Shown piece by piece: positions 45,548 to 46,994 of a DNA stretch of 46,994 nt. The stretch comes from Chromera velia (Eukaryota; Sar; Chromeraceae), in contig JAHBMJ010001878.1 of NCBI GenBank assembly GCA_018398765.1, forward strand, positions 142,904 to 189,897, in the 5' to 3' direction. The position numbers were made by a program, and so were the translations under genes. Position 1 is the stretch's first letter. Each line of letters opens with the position of its first letter. The notes under the pieces are model-generated. The model had not been told where the DNA came from. It was given only the letters and a program-made list of their open reading frames with translations, and ran no database searches.

Positions 45548-46075
45548 TCACTGTCCGGCGCGCCCAATTCTCTCCATCGTGACCTTCACCTTGGTCACCG
45601 CCCAGGTTCGAGAGTCCACTGGGTATCGGATGCATCTGTACGCGGGGTTCTTCCTCCTCTGAACTTTGCCCTCGATGCTCTCCACGAGTCTTTCTCTTCC
45701 CTTGATTACTCTCTTTGCTTTTTTCTGGGCCGCCACTTCCTCCTGTTTGACATCTTCCTGCTTGATGACATGCGGGAGCACGTTAGGGTTGATGTCAGGT
45801 TGCTAGAAGACTGGATGAGGAGACTACGGGGCGAAGGGGTTGTATCGGTGAGTCTCCTCTTTCTCGGTCTCGCTTTTTGTTGTTGTGGTTGGTATGGTGA
45901 CCTCTGAGAGGTTCTCTCTCCATGCTGCGGCTCCTTCTTCAGTCTGGGTATCTGTGTTCATAGCGGCTTGGATATGTGCTTTGGCTTGGAAGGAGAAGGA
46001 GTGTGGGATCGGCATCTGGTTCGGATAGTCAGAGTACGGGGTAGGGTAGGTGCTAGGACCGTTATTTGCGAACAT
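45548..46075 (-). CDS. Possible two-part minus-strand coding region, unrecognised
   Basis: Two neighbouring frames on the minus strand have normal protein-like composition. One (46,075-45,824) includes AWRENLSEVTIPTTTT and ends HRYNPFAP. The other (45,781-45,548) starts MLPHVIKQEDVKQEEVAAQK and includes KNPAYRCIRYPVDSRTW. They are separated by a stop and a short gap with an AG at about 45,805. The gap looks too small for a normal intron, so a frameshifted gene or a transposon fragment is possible. I do not recognise the family. Confidence 0.3.
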
Positions 46076-46259
46076 GTTGGCTTTTGTTTTCGTAGATGTA
46101 AGAGTTTCTTGAAGAGGGAAGTGGTTATGATCAGGCTTAAGAGGATTTGGATTTTAGCTGGTTCAACTTAATCACAGTGATTGAAGAATGGGGTTTGAAA
46201 AAAGTTGCCAAAAGTTTCGAAGAGGATCGATCGAGATGTCAGGCTTGCAATTTCTTTGT

Positions 46260-46475
46260 GAGGAAATTTTCGGTCGATCGATTCGGCCGGCTGTCGGCCG
46301 AACATACGTGTCTGTGCATGTCTCTTATTCGGCTTTCAGCCAATTTCGGTCGAAAAGAATCGGTTTTCGGACGAGGAAAGGCCTCTCTTTTCCGATTTTT
46401 CGCCTTTTTGACGTGTTTCTTTCGGCCACTTGCCGGTCGCTTCTCGGCCGATCCCCGGCCGAATTTTTGTTTTGC
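46260..46475. repeat. Cluster of TCGGCCGA / TTCGGTCG motifs
   Basis: Within about 215 bases the words TTCGGCCG, TCGGCCGAA, TTCGGTCGA, TTTCGGCC and CGGCCGAAT recur at least nine times in both orientations. Most are short palindromes or half-palindromes of CGGCCG. Nothing else in the window looks like this. No gene is apparent; flanking DNA to 46,994 holds only short frames. Confidence 0.6.
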
Positions 46476-46994
46476 TGTCGTCTCCTGTAGCAAGCTCTCG
46501 ACATCTTTCACGGCTCAGCTTGAGATTCAGTGTCGCTCGTGCCGATTGCTCGGTATCTCCCCCCCCCCTCCTTTATCTTTGGGTTACTCCCTGGTGTCAA
46601 CTCTTGTCATGAGTCTTGCAGATACTATTCTGAGTCTTCCCATTCTGGTGTAACTCTTGTTTATCGCGGTCAGTCACTGCCTTGCTGTTTGACGTGTGGT
46701 CATGCCTTCTTCTATTCTCCAGTAGTGTCGCTGTACTCTGTAGTGAGTCTCTTCTACCTCGGTGCACCCTTTCACTCCAGGTCAGGTCAAAGAGTGAGGT
46801 CGGTCCATGATATGCCAATCCTACCGTATCTTTTGTGATGATCAAGCTGCTGTTGTCTGGTTGCATACTCGTCTCTTCTCTGACTCATCCTTGTGTTGCT
46901 CCCTCTTTCTGTTTGCATCTTGCTGGTTTACATCTCTGTGGACTGGATCCGGCATTCGAGTCCTCCTTCATGATCCATGATGTCATCGATACAT

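Noticed and set aside
1-46994. CRISPR arrays, bacterial operons, rRNA genes or phage modules
   Set aside because: None seen. The tandem repeats are microsatellites or coding minisatellites, and the genes are spliced eukaryotic ones.

Overview
This window is eukaryotic nuclear DNA from a protist. Its genes are split into many exons with GT...AG introns. Introns and intergenic DNA are full of microsatellites, and there is a decayed non-LTR retrotransposon. Three proteins can be rebuilt across introns because exon phases and family alignments agree. I suspect an alveolate or stramenopile-type alga or relative, possibly a chromerid. That placement is inference only; nothing here fixes the species.

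Layout. 1-1,480: AT-rich, no gene seen. 1,480-2,959: 3' flank of the first gene. 2,960-14,851 (minus): a roughly 20-exon RCC1 (Ran guanine-nucleotide exchange factor) gene. Its beta-propeller sits between a 357-residue Pro/Ala-rich N-terminal extension and a 326-residue Lys/Glu/Ala-rich, histone-H1-like C-terminal tail. 15,300-24,120: an AT-rich block with LINE remnants, degenerate repeats and a MITE-like hairpin. 24,120-28,834: GC-richer DNA dominated by purine repeats, with no gene I can prove. 28,835-34,310 (minus): a Pro/Gln-rich protein with an RRM, and a RING exon at 34,633-34,792 that probably starts the same gene. 34,793-35,494: divergent promoter interval. 35,495-43,374 (plus): a 9-exon asparagine-synthetase-domain gene (ASNSD1-like) that keeps the glutaminase Cys2, the PP-loop and the GADE motif and carries large insertions. 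43,375-46,994: repeats, a tRNA-like element and unassigned ORFs.

The three genes have separate roles: nuclear Ran gradient and chromatin, RNA binding with possible ubiquitin ligation, and amidotransferase chemistry. They share one gene architecture. Most of their 5' splice sites read GTC rather than the usual GTA/GTG, commonly GTCNGT. Several microsatellites begin or end exactly at splice junctions. The strand of intronic microsatellites follows the direction of transcription, with pyrimidine or TG on the sense strand. I regard this splice-site and repeat linkage, and the double-tailed RCC1, as the most noteworthy content.
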